From Thermoleophilia bacterium (GTDB taxonomy: Bacteria > Actinomycetota > Thermoleophilia > Gaiellales > Gaiellaceae): 11,425 bases of DNA. The stretch lies in assembly GCA_025927435.1 (NCBI GenBank), contig JAICLM010000052.1, positions 1 through 11,425 on the forward strand. Direction: 5' to 3'. The translations under genes were made by a program, and so were the position numbers. This document shows positions 11,117 to 11,425 of this stretch, piece after piece. Positions within the stretch are counted from its first letter, which is position 1. Every line of letters starts with the position of its first letter. The notes beneath the pieces were generated by a model. It ran no database searches and was not told the origin of the DNA. It saw nothing but the letters and a program-made list of their open reading frames with translations.

Positions 11117-11425
11117 GTGGCGACGATCCTGCTCTGTGGGGTCGAACTCTTCATGCGGGGGAAGCTCGAGGCGCTCCTGCCCGGCCATCGTCTCATCACA
11201 GTCGACCACACGGCCGATCCGGAGCTCGTCCTCGCGGACGTGTCGCGCATCGATCCGGAGGAAGTCGCGGACGCGTATCCGGACATCCCGATCGTGGGCT
11301 TCACGAACCACACGGACACGTCCGGGCTCCGTGCCGCCCACGCCGCCGGATTCGACCAGGTGCTCGCAAAGTCGGCCCTCGGAGACCAGCTCGGCACCGT
11401 CGTTGCGGAGCTTGCGGGCCCGACT
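11117..11425 (+). CDS. Receiver-like (CheY-fold) protein, 3' end outside window
   Basis: The frame runs open from GTG 11117 to the window edge (103 residues visible). The pattern follows a receiver fold: beta-1 TILLCGVE, helix 1 FMRGKLEALLPG, beta-2 HRLITVDH, beta-3 ELVLADVS with D41 in the phosphoacceptor place, beta-4 IPIVGFTNH with T63 as the switch residue, and K85 in FDQVLAKSAL in the conserved lysine place. The paired acidic residues that normally follow beta-1 are missing (C7-G8-V9 instead of D-D), and the loop between beta-2 and beta-3 is too short for a normal helix 2. It is therefore an atypical or pseudo-receiver, unlikely to bind magnesium normally. No Shine-Dalgarno is present and a -10 lies 6 nt before the GTG. 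It is divergent from DUF309. Any output domain would lie beyond the edge. Confidence 0.68.
   Translation, partial: MATILLCGVELFMRGKLEALLPGHRLITVDHTADPELVLADVSRIDPEEVADAYPDIPIVGFTNHTDTSGLRAAHAAGFDQVLAKSALGDQLGTVVAELAGPT

Overview
This is a very GC-rich window with dense actinobacterial-type coding: many GTG starts, heavy use of GAG/CTC codons, and stop/start overlaps of the GTGA, ATGA and TGATG kind. The gene content (an FtsB-like divisome protein followed by DUF501, a BldC/MerR-type helix-turn-helix, a SpoIIE-type phosphatase with stacked GAF domains, and a CcdA/TlpA/CcmH set) suggests an actinobacterium, quite possibly of the Thermoleophilia (Gaiellales/Solirubrobacterales). The lineage is inferred from style and gene content only. 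No rRNA, tRNA, CRISPR array, insertion sequence or phage gene was seen.

Left part (1-3176, plus strand): the C-terminal two-thirds of a large AAA-ATPase/TPR signalling protein, possibly of the nucleotide-cyclase-linked type, is cut by the window edge. It is followed by a compact run of an FtsB/DivIC-like protein, a DUF501 protein and a small unrecognised helical protein. FtsB-DUF501 is a conserved actinobacterial pair, usually found next to enolase; here the ATPase takes that place.

Middle part (3177-7373): a regulatory block. It contains a response regulator whose DNA-binding domain precedes its receiver domain, a four-helix membrane protein convergent with it (the two stop codons abut), a small zinc-ribbon protein, and a 908-residue cytoplasmic protein with about four GAF domains and an intact PP2C/SpoIIE phosphatase domain.

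Right part (7424-10641, plus strand): a five-gene operon encoding an exported L,D-transpeptidase, two membrane-anchored TlpA/ResA-like thioredoxins in tandem, a CcmH-like CPTC protein and the membrane electron carrier CcdA. All act outside the membrane or across it. A reasonable reading is that CcdA passes cytosolic reducing power to the two thioredoxins, which reduce CcmH and apocytochrome c and perhaps the catalytic cysteine of the transpeptidase.

The operon converges on a DUF309 gene. The gap between them holds a 111-bp element made of two inverted copies of a palindromic sequence, similar in plan to a REPIN or miniature mobile element. Divergent from DUF309 is a receiver-like gene without an acidic pocket, cut by the right edge. 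Several genes in the window have a -10-like hexamer 6-10 nt before a GTG start and no Shine-Dalgarno sequence, which suggests that leaderless transcripts are common in this organism.
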